A DNA stretch of 64,000 bases, taken from assembly GCA_016187725.1 (NCBI GenBank), contig JACPJE010000055.1:37883-101882 (forward strand). Reading direction: 5' to 3'. Positions 35,399 through 43,931 of the stretch are shown piece by piece; position 1 is the first letter of the stretch; each line of letters starts with the position of its first letter. Position numbers and translations under genes: made by a program. The notes beneath the pieces were generated by a model. It worked only from the letters and a program-made list of their open reading frames with translations. It was not told the origin of the DNA and made no database searches. This stretch comes from Candidatus Latescibacterota bacterium (lineage in GTDB: Bacteria > Latescibacterota > UBA2968 > UBA8231).

Positions 35399-35620
35399 AT
35401 GGCCCCTCTGCCCAAACTGCTCATCACCCTGGGGATCGTGCTCATCCTGGCCGGCCTGCTCTGGCACTTCGGCGGCAAACACCTCTCGCTGGGCCGCCTG
35501 CCCGGCGACATCGCCATCGAGCGCAAGAACTTCAGCTTCTACCTCCCCCTGGGCACCTGCATCCTGATCAGCGCGATCATCTCGCTGGCCCTCTACCTCT
35601 TCGACCAGTTTCGCAAATAG
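35399..35620 (+). CDS. DUF2905 small membrane protein
   Basis: 73 residues with two transmembrane helices (KLLITLGIVLILAGLLWHF and a C-terminal FYLPLGTCILISAIISLALYLF) separated by GRLPGDIAIERKNFSFY, the signature of DUF2905. Function is unknown; homologues are widespread and often lie near Holliday-junction or housekeeping genes, not seen here. Its stop codon abuts the second 28-bp palindrome. Confidence 0.93.
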   Translation: MAPLPKLLITLGIVLILAGLLWHFGGKHLSLGRLPGDIAIERKNFSFYLPLGTCILISAIISLALYLFDQFRK

Positions 35621-35647
35621 TAGGGGCACCTCATGAGGTGCCCCTAC
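35620..35647. repeat. Perfect 28-bp palindrome, copy 2 (GTAGGGGC arms, TCATGA centre)
   Basis: Same GTAGGGGC/GCCCCTAC arms and TCATGA centre as 3551-3578, but with ACC and GGT as the intervening triplets. It exactly fills the 27-bp space between two convergent stop codons, sharing one base with the TAG at 35618-35620. Here it could act as a bidirectional terminator, although no T-tract follows on either strand. Confidence 0.9.
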
Positions 35648-36832
35648 TCAGAATACCTGTCCGGCGCGATACCCAGGAGGAGGCGTAGGCTCGCCGCCCA
35701 GCCACTGGGCCCGGCCCTGTTGCGCCCACACGTATTGATAGTCGTAGCTGGGGTCCGGGGGCGAGATGTTGCCCCGCGAGGGGTACTTGGCGATGGCCTC
35801 CTCCACCAGGTCCACCCCCAGGCCCGGCGCATCCGGCACCAGGATGTGGCTCTGCTCGATGCGGGGCTGCCCGGTCATCACCTCGTAGCGCTGCGGCACA
35901 TCGTCCTCCAGATGCTCCAGGATGAGAAAATTGGGCAGGGTGGCCAAGAGGTGCACCGCCGCCATCTCGGCCACCGGCCCCAGGGAGCCGTCGTGCGGGG
36001 CCACGGTGACGTAATGCGCCTCGGCCATGGCGGCGATCTTCTTCATCTGCAAGAGGCCACCGGCCCGGCCGGTGTCGGGCTGCACCACGTCGATGATCTC
36101 CCGCTCGATCAGCTCCCGCACCCCGTACAGGGTCGAGTGGCGCTCGCCAGCGGCGATGGGGATGTCCACCGCCTCGGCCACCCGGGCGATGGCCTCGATG
36201 TTCTCGGGGGCCACCGGGTCCTCGTAGAAGAGCAGGTTGAACTCCTCTAACCTTCGCCCCAGGGCGATGGCGTCCCGGGTGGTCAGCCAGGGCGGTCCAT
36301 GCACGTCCACCATCAGATCCACTCCCGCCCCCACCTCCTCGCGGATGGCGGCCACGGTCTCGACGCAGTTCCTCAGCCCCCCGGTCTTGACCGCGTCATA
36401 CCCGCGGTCGACCAGCTGGCGGGCCCGCTCGGCACTGTGGGCGTGGGCGTAGATGCGCACCCGGTCGCGCATCTTGCCCCCCAGCAGGCTCCACACCGGC
36501 GCCCCCAGGGCCTTGCCCTTGAGGTCCCACAGCGCCATCTCGATGCCGGTCATGGCGCCGCTGCCCACGATACCGGTCATGCCGTGGCCCATCATCGCCG
36601 CCAGCATCTTGTGCCACAGCCGCTCGATATTGCCCGGGTCCTCCCCCACCAGCAGGGGGCTGAGGTCCCTGATCGCCGTCTCCACCACCCGCGGCCAGCC
36701 GCTGGCCTCGCCCACTCCATAGATCCCCTCGTCGGTGCATACCTTCACAAAGAGCCAGTTGCGGGCAGCCCAGCCCCCGGTCTCGGGAGGGGCAGCGTGC
36801 ATCAGGTAGGTCTGGATCTGGGTGATTTTCAT
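35648..36832 (-). CDS. Enolase-superfamily sugar-acid dehydratase (mandelate racemase/muconate-lactonising family)
   Basis: About 394 residues. The capping domain (KITQIQTYLM...) is followed by the modified TIM barrel with metal ligands in LMVDVHGP, FYEDPVAPEN and AAGERHS, and the late catalytic segments VQPDTGRAGG and TVAPHDGSLGP. The EDPVAPEN...GERHSTLYG pattern resembles galactonate/gluconate-type dehydratases, but substrate within this superfamily cannot be read safely. The ATG is preceded by GGAGCAGGAG; an upstream frame extension of 44 codons has no family sequence. Convergent with DUF2905, divergent from the polyprenyl synthase. Confidence 0.9.
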   Translation of the reverse strand: MKITQIQTYLMHAAPPETGGWAARNWLFVKVCTDEGIYGVGEASGWPRVVETAIRDLSPLLVGEDPGNIERLWHKMLAAMMGHGMTGIVGSGAMTGIEMALWDLKGKALGAPVWSLLGGKMRDRVRIYAHAHSAERARQLVDRGYDAVKTGGLRNCVETVAAIREEVGAGVDLMVDVHGPPWLTTRDAIALGRRLEEFNLLFYEDPVAPENIEAIARVAEAVDIPIAAGERHSTLYGVRELIEREIIDVVQPDTGRAGGLLQMKKIAAMAEAHYVTVAPHDGSLGPVAEMAAVHLLATLPNFLILEHLEDDVPQRYEVMTGQPRIEQSHILVPDAPGLGVDLVEEAIAKYPSRGNISPPDPSYDYQYVWAQQGRAQWLGGEPTPPPGYRAGQVF

Positions 36833-36907
36833 CTCCTGCTCCCGGGTTGAAAAGTCCAGAGGAAGTATAGTGAATGCCGGGATTGGGCTCCAGCCGGCCC
36901 CCCGGGT

Positions 36908-36936
36908 TTGACAGGCCCCCTTCTTTTTCATTAATT
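36908..36936 (+). promoter_or_regulatory. Possible promoter of the polyprenyl synthase gene
   Basis: TTGACA (36908-36913), 17-nt spacer, TTAATT (36931-36936). The -35 is perfect, the -10 matches only 3 of 6. If used, transcription starts near 36943, which favours the TTG start at 37014. Confidence 0.35.
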
Positions 36937-37013
36937 TGTCAATTTCTAATACTTTATGCGGCACCGGGACCTCCTATCTTTGTCCGGCGCGCGCTTCTCT
37001 GAGTGGGTTTGCC

Positions 37014-37991
37014 TTGTCTCTTGCGGCGCAACTGCTGGGTTCAATCCAGGCCGAGATCGATCTCTTTGAGCAGCGCCTGGACCAGGCCCTGCAATCCGAG
37101 GTCGAACTGGTGCACCAGGTGGCCCGCTACCTGGCGCCGCTGAAGGGCAAGCGCCTGCGGCCGGCCCTGGCGGTGCTCAGCGCCCGGGCGGCGGGTGGCT
37201 GGGACGACCGGATCATCGACGCCGGGGTGGCGGTGGAGATGATCCACACCGCCACCATGATCCACGACGACGTGGTCGATTCGGCGGGGCTGCGGCGGGG
37301 CAAGGAGACGGTGAACGCGACCTGGGACAGCCGCATCGCCGTGCTGATGGGCGACTTTCTCCTCTCCCGGGCCCTCAATATCCTGGTGGATCTGAAAAAT
37401 CAACAGGCCCTGGAAACCGTGTCCAGAGTGACCGAGCGCCTGAGCCAGGGCGAGATCTACGAGATCCAGATCGGCCAGCAGGCCGACACCCGCGAGGCCT
37501 CCTATTTCGCCATGGTGAGCGACAAGACTGCCTCGCTGATCGCCGCCTCCTGCAAGTTGGGCCCCATCCTGGTGGGGGCGCCTCAGGAGACCATCGAGGC
37601 CATGGGCCAGTACGGAGAAGCCCTGGGTCTGGCCTTCCAGATCGCCGATGACGTGCTCGACTTCACCGGCGACGCCCACACCCTGGGCAAACCCGTGGGC
37701 CACGATCTGCGCGAGGGCAAGATCACCCTGCCCCTGATCCGCGCCCTGGCCGCCGCCCCCTCACAGGAGCGCCGCGCGGTCGAGGCGCTGCTGAAGCGAA
37801 GTGAAAAGCGCGAAGAGGAGTGGGGGCAGATCGTCGCCTTGGTGAAACGCCACCAGGGCCTGCGCTCAGCCCGCCAGACCGCCCGCCAGTACGGAGAGCG
37901 AGCCGAAGAGTGCCTGAAGATCCTGCCGGCTTCCTTCTCCCGCACGGCCCTGCAGCAGGCGGCGCGGCTGGTCGTAGAGCGCGACAACTAG
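37014..37991 (+). CDS. Polyprenyl diphosphate synthase (IspB/HepT-like)
   Basis: About 325 residues of the trans-isoprenyl diphosphate synthase family. It contains the first Asp-rich motif in MIHDDVVDSAGLRRG, the second in FQIADDVLDFTGD, and GKRLRPAL for diphosphate binding. It elongates farnesyl diphosphate to the long side chain of quinones. I choose a TTG start (LSLAAQLLGSIQAEIDLF...), with GAGTGGG upstream; the frame extends 26 codons further to another TTG with no family similarity. ApbE starts 3 nt after its stop. Confidence 0.93.
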   Translation: MSLAAQLLGSIQAEIDLFEQRLDQALQSEVELVHQVARYLAPLKGKRLRPALAVLSARAAGGWDDRIIDAGVAVEMIHTATMIHDDVVDSAGLRRGKETVNATWDSRIAVLMGDFLLSRALNILVDLKNQQALETVSRVTERLSQGEIYEIQIGQQADTREASYFAMVSDKTASLIAASCKLGPILVGAPQETIEAMGQYGEALGLAFQIADDVLDFTGDAHTLGKPVGHDLREGKITLPLIRALAAAPSQERRAVEALLKRSEKREEEWGQIVALVKRHQGLRSARQTARQYGERAEECLKILPASFSRTALQQAARLVVERDN

Positions 37992-37994
37992 GCG

Positions 37995-39017
37995 GTGTCC
38001 AAGAAGGTCGGCTGGCTGCTGGCGGCCGCCGGGATCGCGGCGGTACTGCTCCTGCTGCCGCCTCCAGAGGCGGCCGTGCCGGCGATCCGCACGCACCTGG
38101 CCATGGGCAGCGTGGTCACGGTCAAGCTCTACGGCGAGGAGCGGGACGCTGGACCGCTCATGGACCTGGCCTTCGCGGCTGTGGATCGCGTCGATACGCT
38201 GATGAGCCGCCACCTGGAGACCAGCGAATTGAGCCGCATCAACCGGCTGGCCGGCGACCAGGCGGTGGGCGCGGCGCCGGAGATGATCCAGATCCTGGAG
38301 CGCTCCCAGTATTTTGCCGGACTTTCGGACGGGGCCTTCGACCTCACGGTGGGCGCGGTTTCGCGCCTGTGGGATTTTCCCGAGGCCCGGGTTCCGCCCG
38401 ACTCAGCCCGGCTCGATTCGGCCCTGTCCCTGGTGGGGTACCAGCAACTCCAGGTGCAGGACGGCCAGGTGCGTTTCCTGCGCCCGGGGCTCTACCTGGA
38501 CCTGGGCGCGGTGGGCAAGGGCTTTGCAGTGGATCAGGCCGTGGTCGCCCTGCAGGCCGCCGGGGTGAACTGTGGCCTGGTCGACGCCAGCGGCAACATC
38601 CGCTTCTGGGGCCGCAAGCCGGACGGCTGGCCCTGGCGCCTGGGGGTCCAGCACCCGCGCCTGCCCGGGCAGTATGTCGAGGTGGAGGATCTGGGCCTGC
38701 CGGCCCTGGCTACCTCCGGGGATTACGAACAGTATTTCGAGTACCGCGGAGAGCGCTTCCACCATCTCCTCGATCCGGCCACCGGGTACCCGGCCCGCCG
38801 GGCCCTCAGCGCCACGGTGTGGGCCGAAACCGCCACCGACGCCGATATCCTCTCGACGGCGGTGTTCGTGCTGGGACCGGAGGCGGGCCTGAAACTGATC
38901 GCGGCCCTGCCCCGCACCGCGGCCCTGGTCTTTTTTGAAGAAGGGGGCCAGCTGCGCCACCGGTCCTCGGCGGGCCTGGAGGGCCGGCTCCGTTTTGCCG
39001 CTGCCCCGGGAGATTGA
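37995..39017 (+). CDS. apbE: ApbE-family FMN transferase
   Basis: 340 residues. An N-terminal signal anchor (VGWLLAAAGIAAVLLLLPP) exports it; it has no lipobox Cys. The ApbE domain shows MGSVVTVKLYG, GAFDLTVGAVSRLWDF and LDLGAVGKGFAVDQA, then HHLLDPATGYPA and the metal-binding ATDADILSTAVFVLG. It attaches FMN covalently to Thr of exported electron-transfer proteins (NQR/RNF-type or FMN-bind domains). No such target is encoded in this window. It starts at GTG right after the polyprenyl synthase gene, a link with quinone-based respiration. Confidence 0.95.
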   Translation: MSKKVGWLLAAAGIAAVLLLLPPPEAAVPAIRTHLAMGSVVTVKLYGEERDAGPLMDLAFAAVDRVDTLMSRHLETSELSRINRLAGDQAVGAAPEMIQILERSQYFAGLSDGAFDLTVGAVSRLWDFPEARVPPDSARLDSALSLVGYQQLQVQDGQVRFLRPGLYLDLGAVGKGFAVDQAVVALQAAGVNCGLVDASGNIRFWGRKPDGWPWRLGVQHPRLPGQYVEVEDLGLPALATSGDYEQYFEYRGERFHHLLDPATGYPARRALSATVWAETATDADILSTAVFVLGPEAGLKLIAALPRTAALVFFEEGGQLRHRSSAGLEGRLRFAAAPGD

Positions 39018-39058
39018 AGGCCCATAAATCGACCGTATTCAACTCGAGAGTATAGCGC

Positions 39059-41668
39059 ATGAAAAACTATTGGAAACAGTTGCTGGTCCTGGCCCTCATC
39101 GCCCTCTCCGGATACTACCTGTATCCGACCATCCAGTTCTACGGGTTGTCTCCGGAGCAGCGCGAGGCCCTGCGCCAGAACAACCCCACCCAGTTCTACG
39201 ACCAGCACAAGGACGCCATCAACCTGGGCCTCGATTTGCAGGGCGGCATCTACCTGGTGCTGGAGGTGGACCTGAGCCAACTGCCTCCCGACCAGGCTCA
39301 GGACGCGGTGCAGCGAGCCCTGGAGATCATCCGCAACCGCGTCGACCAGTTCGGCGTGGCCGAGCCCTCCATCCAGCGCGAGGGCGCCAACCGCATCATC
39401 GTCGAGCTGCCCGGCATCCAGGACATCGAGCGGGCCAAATCACTGGTGGGCCAGACCGCCCTGCTCGAATTCCAGATGGTGGAGCCGGCCGCCGAGCGCG
39501 ACCACCTGCTCCAGCGCCTCAGCACCGTCCTGGGGGGGACGACGGCAGCCGACAGCGCCGGGCAGAAGCCAGAGGACCAGAGCCTCTTCGGCGAGGACCA
39601 ACCCAAGCCGGAAGCCGCCCAGGGCGCTGCCCTGCTCTCGCTGCTCTCCTCCTATGGCGGCGAAGTGGTGGTCGCTTCCCGCGAAATGCCCCGGGTAAGG
39701 GCCATGCTGGAGAGCCGGCGCGGCGCCGAAGCCACCCCCGGCGACGTGGAGTTTCTCTTCAGCAGCAAGCCCGAAGGCCCTCCGGGCAACCAGTTCTACC
39801 GGCTCCAGCTGGTGCGCAAGCGGCCCGAGATGACCGGGGCGGTGATCAAGGACGCCCAGGTGTCGGTGGGCCAGAGCGTCGAGTACATGGGTCAGCCCAT
39901 CGTCGAGTTCGCCACCACCGACGAGGGGGCCAATACCCTGCGGCGGGTCACCGGGGCCCACATCGACGAGCGCATGGCCATCGTGCTCGACGGCACGGTC
40001 TATTCGGCGCCCACCATCCAGAGCAAGATCCCCAACGGCCGCGGCATCATCACCGGCAGCGGCACCCAGGAGGAGGCCAAGGACCTGGCCATCGTGCTGC
40101 GGGCCGGCGCCCTGCCCGCTGAGGTGGAGATCATCGAGGACCGCACCGTCGGCCCCTCCCTGGGCCGCGACTCGGTGGAACAGGGCAAAACCGCCTTCCT
40201 GATCGCCACCGTCCTGGTCGCCCTCTTCATGATCCTCTACTACCGCTTCGTCGGCCTGGTGGCCGATATCGCCCTGACCCTCAACATCTTTTTCCTGCTG
40301 GGCATCCTGGCCTACTTCCACGCCACCCTCACCCTTCCCGGCCTGGCCGGCATCGTGCTGACGGTGGGCATGGCAGTGGACACCAACGTGCTGATCTTCG
40401 AGCGCATCCGCGAGGAATTGCGCGCTGGCCGGACCGTGCGCGCCGGCATCGACTCGGGATACGCACACGCCATGTCGGCCATCGTCGACTCCAACGTGAC
40501 CACCCTGATCGCCGGCATCGTCCTCTACCAGTTCGGCACCGGCCCCATCCGCGGCTTTGCCCTCACCCTCTGCGTGGGCATCATCACCAGCCTGTTCACC
40601 GGCATCTTCGTCACCCGCGCCATCTTCGACGCCTTCACCCGCAACCCCAAGGCGACTACCCTCAGCATCGGCCCCATCAATGCCTTGGCCGGCCTGAAGA
40701 TCCCCTTCATGCGCTGGCGCAAGGTGGCCGCCTGGGGTTTCTCCGCCCTGCTGCTGCTGGTGGGCCTGGTCTCCATCGGAGGGATCAACGGCCTCAAGAC
40801 GGGCATCGACTTCTCCGGCGGCACCGTGCTCGAGCTGCACTTCGACCCACCGGTGAGCGTCGACCAGGTGCGCGGTCAGCTGGGAGGGGTGCAGGTGGGC
40901 AACCGCAGCCTGGACCTGAGCAGCACCGAAATCAAGCAGTTCGGCTCGCCCAGTAATCTGTTGTTGCGCATCTCCGAGGGAGAGAGCGGCACCGAGGTCG
41001 CCGACGCCCTCAAGAGCACCCTCAAGACCGCCTTTGCCGGCAGCATCGAGAACGAGCAGGACTGGGTGCGCCGCCAGGAAAAGGTGGGGCCCAAGATCGG
41101 CAAGGAGCTGAGCCTGAACGCGGTGCGCGCGGTGCTGACCTCACTGGTGCTGACCATGCTTTACCTGGCCGTGCGTTTCCGGGTCCAGAAGGACCGGGTC
41201 GGCCCCCACGGCCTGACCTGGGGCGCCGGCGCGGTGCTGGCCACCTTCCACGACGTGCTCATCACCCTGGGCATCATCTCGCTGTTCAGCATCGAACTGA
41301 GCCTGGGGGTAGTGGCGGCGCTCTTGACCATCGTCGGCTACTCGCTCAACGACACCATCGTGGTCTTCGACCGCATCCGGGAAATGCTGCAGGGGCGCGG
41401 GCGCGAGAGCTTCTTCACCAGGGACAACTTCATCGAGCTGCTCAACCTGAGCGTCAACCAGACCTTCAGCCGCACCACCATCACCGGCATGACCACCCTG
41501 ATGTCGCTCATCGTGCTGATGATCTGGGGTGGCGAGGTGAACCGCGACTTCGTCACCGTGCTGCTCTTCGGCCTGGTGGTGGGCACCTATTCCTCCATCT
41601 TCGTGGCCAGCCCCATCCTGCTGGTGCTGAGCAAGTTCGAAGAGGCCAAGCAGAGCCGGCGGCCTTGA
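39059..41668 (+). CDS. secDF: Fused protein-export subunits SecD-SecF
   Basis: 869 residues: SecD (about 1-560) and SecF (about 565-869) in one chain, twelve predicted membrane helices. The SecD part has LGLDLQGGIYLVLEVDL, the P1 periplasmic domain and GMAVDTNVLIFERIREEL in TM4-5; SecF has IDFSGGTVLELHF and GYSLNDTIVVFDRIRE. It uses the proton gradient to pull proteins after SecYEG translocation. P1 contains a hydrophilic, acidic insertion (AGQKPEDQSLFGEDQPKPEA). The ribosome site is weak. The fusion occurs in several phyla, for example Bacteroidota and Bacillota. Confidence 0.97.
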   Translation: MKNYWKQLLVLALIALSGYYLYPTIQFYGLSPEQREALRQNNPTQFYDQHKDAINLGLDLQGGIYLVLEVDLSQLPPDQAQDAVQRALEIIRNRVDQFGVAEPSIQREGANRIIVELPGIQDIERAKSLVGQTALLEFQMVEPAAERDHLLQRLSTVLGGTTAADSAGQKPEDQSLFGEDQPKPEAAQGAALLSLLSSYGGEVVVASREMPRVRAMLESRRGAEATPGDVEFLFSSKPEGPPGNQFYRLQLVRKRPEMTGAVIKDAQVSVGQSVEYMGQPIVEFATTDEGANTLRRVTGAHIDERMAIVLDGTVYSAPTIQSKIPNGRGIITGSGTQEEAKDLAIVLRAGALPAEVEIIEDRTVGPSLGRDSVEQGKTAFLIATVLVALFMILYYRFVGLVADIALTLNIFFLLGILAYFHATLTLPGLAGIVLTVGMAVDTNVLIFERIREELRAGRTVRAGIDSGYAHAMSAIVDSNVTTLIAGIVLYQFGTGPIRGFALTLCVGIITSLFTGIFVTRAIFDAFTRNPKATTLSIGPINALAGLKIPFMRWRKVAAWGFSALLLLVGLVSIGGINGLKTGIDFSGGTVLELHFDPPVSVDQVRGQLGGVQVGNRSLDLSSTEIKQFGSPSNLLLRISEGESGTEVADALKSTLKTAFAGSIENEQDWVRRQEKVGPKIGKELSLNAVRAVLTSLVLTMLYLAVRFRVQKDRVGPHGLTWGAGAVLATFHDVLITLGIISLFSIELSLGVVAALLTIVGYSLNDTIVVFDRIREMLQGRGRESFFTRDNFIELLNLSVNQTFSRTTITGMTTLMSLIVLMIWGGEVNRDFVTVLLFGLVVGTYSSIFVASPILLVLSKFEEAKQSRRP

Positions 41669-41677
41669 CCGGGGCCC

Positions 41678-42889
41678 GTGAAAAACTTTGCCATCTGCAG
41701 CCTGGCCCTGCTGCTGGCGGTGCTGGGGCCGCAGCGGTCCCAGCACGGTCTCTTCGACACTGCCTGGGCCCTGGGCGCGCTGATGCTGGTGGCCTTCCTG
41801 GCCCAGCGGGCCTGCGCCAGCCTGCGCCTGCCCGCGCTGGCCGGCTGGGTGGCCGCTGGCCTGCTCCTGGGGCCGGCCCTGCTCAAACTGGTCCCTCCTG
41901 ACCCCACCCTCCACCTGGTCCACTCCTTCGCCGCCCTCTGGGTCGGGTTCTGCGCCGGCCTGGATTTTCCCCGGCCGGACGTGGGCTGGCGGCAGGCCAC
42001 CGCCAGCGCCCTGTCCACCCTGGGGGTCTTCCTGGCCGTGGCCGCCAGCCTGGCCCTGCTGGTGGAGATCCCCTGGGAACTGGCCCTGATCATCGGCGCC
42101 CTGACCAGCCTGTGGGGGCCCTTCACCATCCCGGCGGTGATCGCCGACCCCCGGATGGTCTCCTGGAGCCTGGTGGGCAATGGCTGCGGTCTGCTGCTGC
42201 TCAGCGGCGCGCTCGTGCTCCTGCAGCTCCAGGGCCTGCTGACGGCCACCGCCCTGGCTTTTGCCGGCGCCCTGTGGGTCTCCCTGCTGGCCGGGGCCCT
42301 GGTGGGCGGACTCTTGTGTTGGGGGCGGGTGTGCACCACCCCCAGGGCCACCCTGGTGGGCCTGGGCGGCTCTTTCCTGCTCTGCGCCCTGATGGTGGAC
42401 CAGTTTCAGCTCACCGCCCTGCTCTTCGGCTTTGCCACCGGCTGGGCGGTGAGCCGCCGCCCGGACCAGCGCCAGCAGGTGGAACCCAGGGCGCGAGCGG
42501 TCCAGCCCCTCTTCGCCATGCTCTTCTTCGCCCTGGCCGGAGCGGCCCTGGACCCGCGGACCCTGTGGCCCCCGGTGGCGACCCTGGCCCAGATCGCTCT
42601 CATCCAGATCTTGGCCCTAATTTTATTGAGAGGCTGGGCCCTGGCCCGGCTGGCCCCGGCTGGCCCCCGACCCCGAACCTGGCTGCTCTTGCCCAAGGCG
42701 GCCCTCCTCTTCGAACTGGTCTACCGCCCCGGCGGCGGCCTGGCCGAACTGCTGGCCGCCGAGCCGGCCCGCCTGCTGCGGCAGACCGCCCTGGCCGAAC
42801 TGCTGGCGCACGCCTTTGTGCTCGCGGTCCTGGCTTTCCTGCTCTACCGCCCCTGGCGGGGAGTTCCGGGCTCAATTGTGCCGGGGTAG
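41678..42889 (+). CDS. Cation:proton antiporter-like membrane protein (CPA/KefB-type fold)
   Basis: 403 residues with about eleven to twelve hydrophobic segments. The pattern of LPALAGWVAAGLLLGPALL near the N terminus, then FAALWVGFCAGLDF and GFATGWAVSRRPDQRQ in the second half, follows the sodium/proton exchanger fold. The usual Asp pair or Gln-Asp ion-binding motif in the middle is not obvious (GALTSLWGPFTIPAVIADP), so the transported ion is uncertain. It starts at GTG 9 nt after secDF and is probably co-transcribed with it. There is no C-terminal TrkA-N or USP domain. Confidence 0.75.
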   Translation: MKNFAICSLALLLAVLGPQRSQHGLFDTAWALGALMLVAFLAQRACASLRLPALAGWVAAGLLLGPALLKLVPPDPTLHLVHSFAALWVGFCAGLDFPRPDVGWRQATASALSTLGVFLAVAASLALLVEIPWELALIIGALTSLWGPFTIPAVIADPRMVSWSLVGNGCGLLLLSGALVLLQLQGLLTATALAFAGALWVSLLAGALVGGLLCWGRVCTTPRATLVGLGGSFLLCALMVDQFQLTALLFGFATGWAVSRRPDQRQQVEPRARAVQPLFAMLFFALAGAALDPRTLWPPVATLAQIALIQILALILLRGWALARLAPAGPRPRTWLLLPKAALLFELVYRPGGGLAELLAAEPARLLRQTALAELLAHAFVLAVLAFLLYRPWRGVPGSIVPG

Positions 42890-42922
42890 AGGGGTTCTTA
42901 TATTTTATCTTTTCAGCATTTT

Positions 42923-43612
42923 ATGGACGCGATCCGAGAAAACTGGCGCGCGCTGCAGGAACGGATCACCCGCGCCGCCCTCGCCGCCGGCCGCGCTCCG
43001 GAGGAGATCGAGGTGGTGGCGGTGACCAAGACCCGCACCCCTCAGGAGATCGAAGCCGCTCTGCGCTGCGGCCTGCGCGCCGTCGGCGAGAACCGGGTCC
43101 AGGAAGCGGCGGCCAAGAGAGATCAAGTACATTTGGAGGCCCGCTGGCATCTCATCGGCCATCTGCAGACCAACAAGGCCGCCAGGGCCGTGGACCTCTT
43201 CGACCTGGTCGAGTCGGTGGACAACCCCCGCCTGGGCGCCGAACTGGACCGGCGGGCGGGCCAGGCCGGCCGCGCCCTGGAGATCCTGATCCAGGTCAAC
43301 ACCTCGGGCGCCCCGCAGCAATCGGGAGCGGCGCCTGAGCAACTGCCCGAACTGGCGGCCCAACTGGCCGCCCTGCCCCACTTGCGCCTGCGCGGGCTGA
43401 TGACCATCGGCGCCCTCAGCCCGGAGGAAGGGGTGGTGCGCGCCTGCTTTGGCCGGCTCCGCCAGTTGCGCGATCAGCTGGCCTCCCAGCTTCCGCAGGC
43501 CGACTGGGGCTGCCTGTCCATGGGCATGAGCGGGGATTTCGAACTGGCCATCGCCGAAGGGGCCAGTCGCCTGCGCCTGGGCACGGCCCTCTTCGGCGCG
43601 CGCCAGGCCTGA
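42923..43612 (+). CDS. YggS/PLPBP-family pyridoxal-phosphate homeostasis protein
   Basis: 229 residues, the alanine-racemase-like TIM barrel of the PLPBP family. VVAVTKTR places the PLP-binding Lys at K36; GENRVQEA, WHLIGHLQTNKA and LSMGMSGDFELAI are the conserved segments. It has no known catalytic activity and keeps PLP and amino-acid pools balanced. The YggT-like gene follows 21 nt later, a widespread gene pair. Confidence 0.96.
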   Translation: MDAIRENWRALQERITRAALAAGRAPEEIEVVAVTKTRTPQEIEAALRCGLRAVGENRVQEAAAKRDQVHLEARWHLIGHLQTNKAARAVDLFDLVESVDNPRLGAELDRRAGQAGRALEILIQVNTSGAPQQSGAAPEQLPELAAQLAALPHLRLRGLMTIGALSPEEGVVRACFGRLRQLRDQLASQLPQADWGCLSMGMSGDFELAIAEGASRLRLGTALFGARQA

Positions 43613-43633
43613 AGACTACAGACGAGGGAACGC

Positions 43634-43918
43634 GTGTTCGACCACAGTTACTTCACCGGGGGCGTGATCGGCATCATCGTCTCCCTCATCAACATCTACA
43701 TGTGGATCATCATCATCCGGGTGCTGGTCTCGTGGATCAATCCAGATCCGTACAACCCCATCGTCCAGTTCCTGCGGGGGATCACCGATCCGCCGCTGGA
43801 GGCCATGCGGCGCGTGGTGCCCCGCTTTCTGTGGTTTACGGGCCTGGACTTCACCCCCCTGCTGCTGATCCTGCTCCTCCAGGTCCTGATGCTCCTCCTC
43901 AAGAGCATCCGCATCTGA
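43634..43918 (+). CDS. YggT-family membrane protein
   Basis: 94 residues. One YggT unit: a helix (GGIIGIIVSLINIYMWIIIIRVLVSW-like region), then the conserved WINPDPYNPIVQFLRGITDPPLEAMRR loop and a second helix rich in Leu. Homologues (CCB3/YlmG) are linked to osmotic tolerance and membrane or division processes. It starts at GTG and lies between the YggS gene and ileS. Confidence 0.93.
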   Translation: MFDHSYFTGGVIGIIVSLINIYMWIIIIRVLVSWINPDPYNPIVQFLRGITDPPLEAMRRVVPRFLWFTGLDFTPLLLILLLQVLMLLLKSIRI

Positions 43919-43931
43919 GCCCGGTGCCGGT

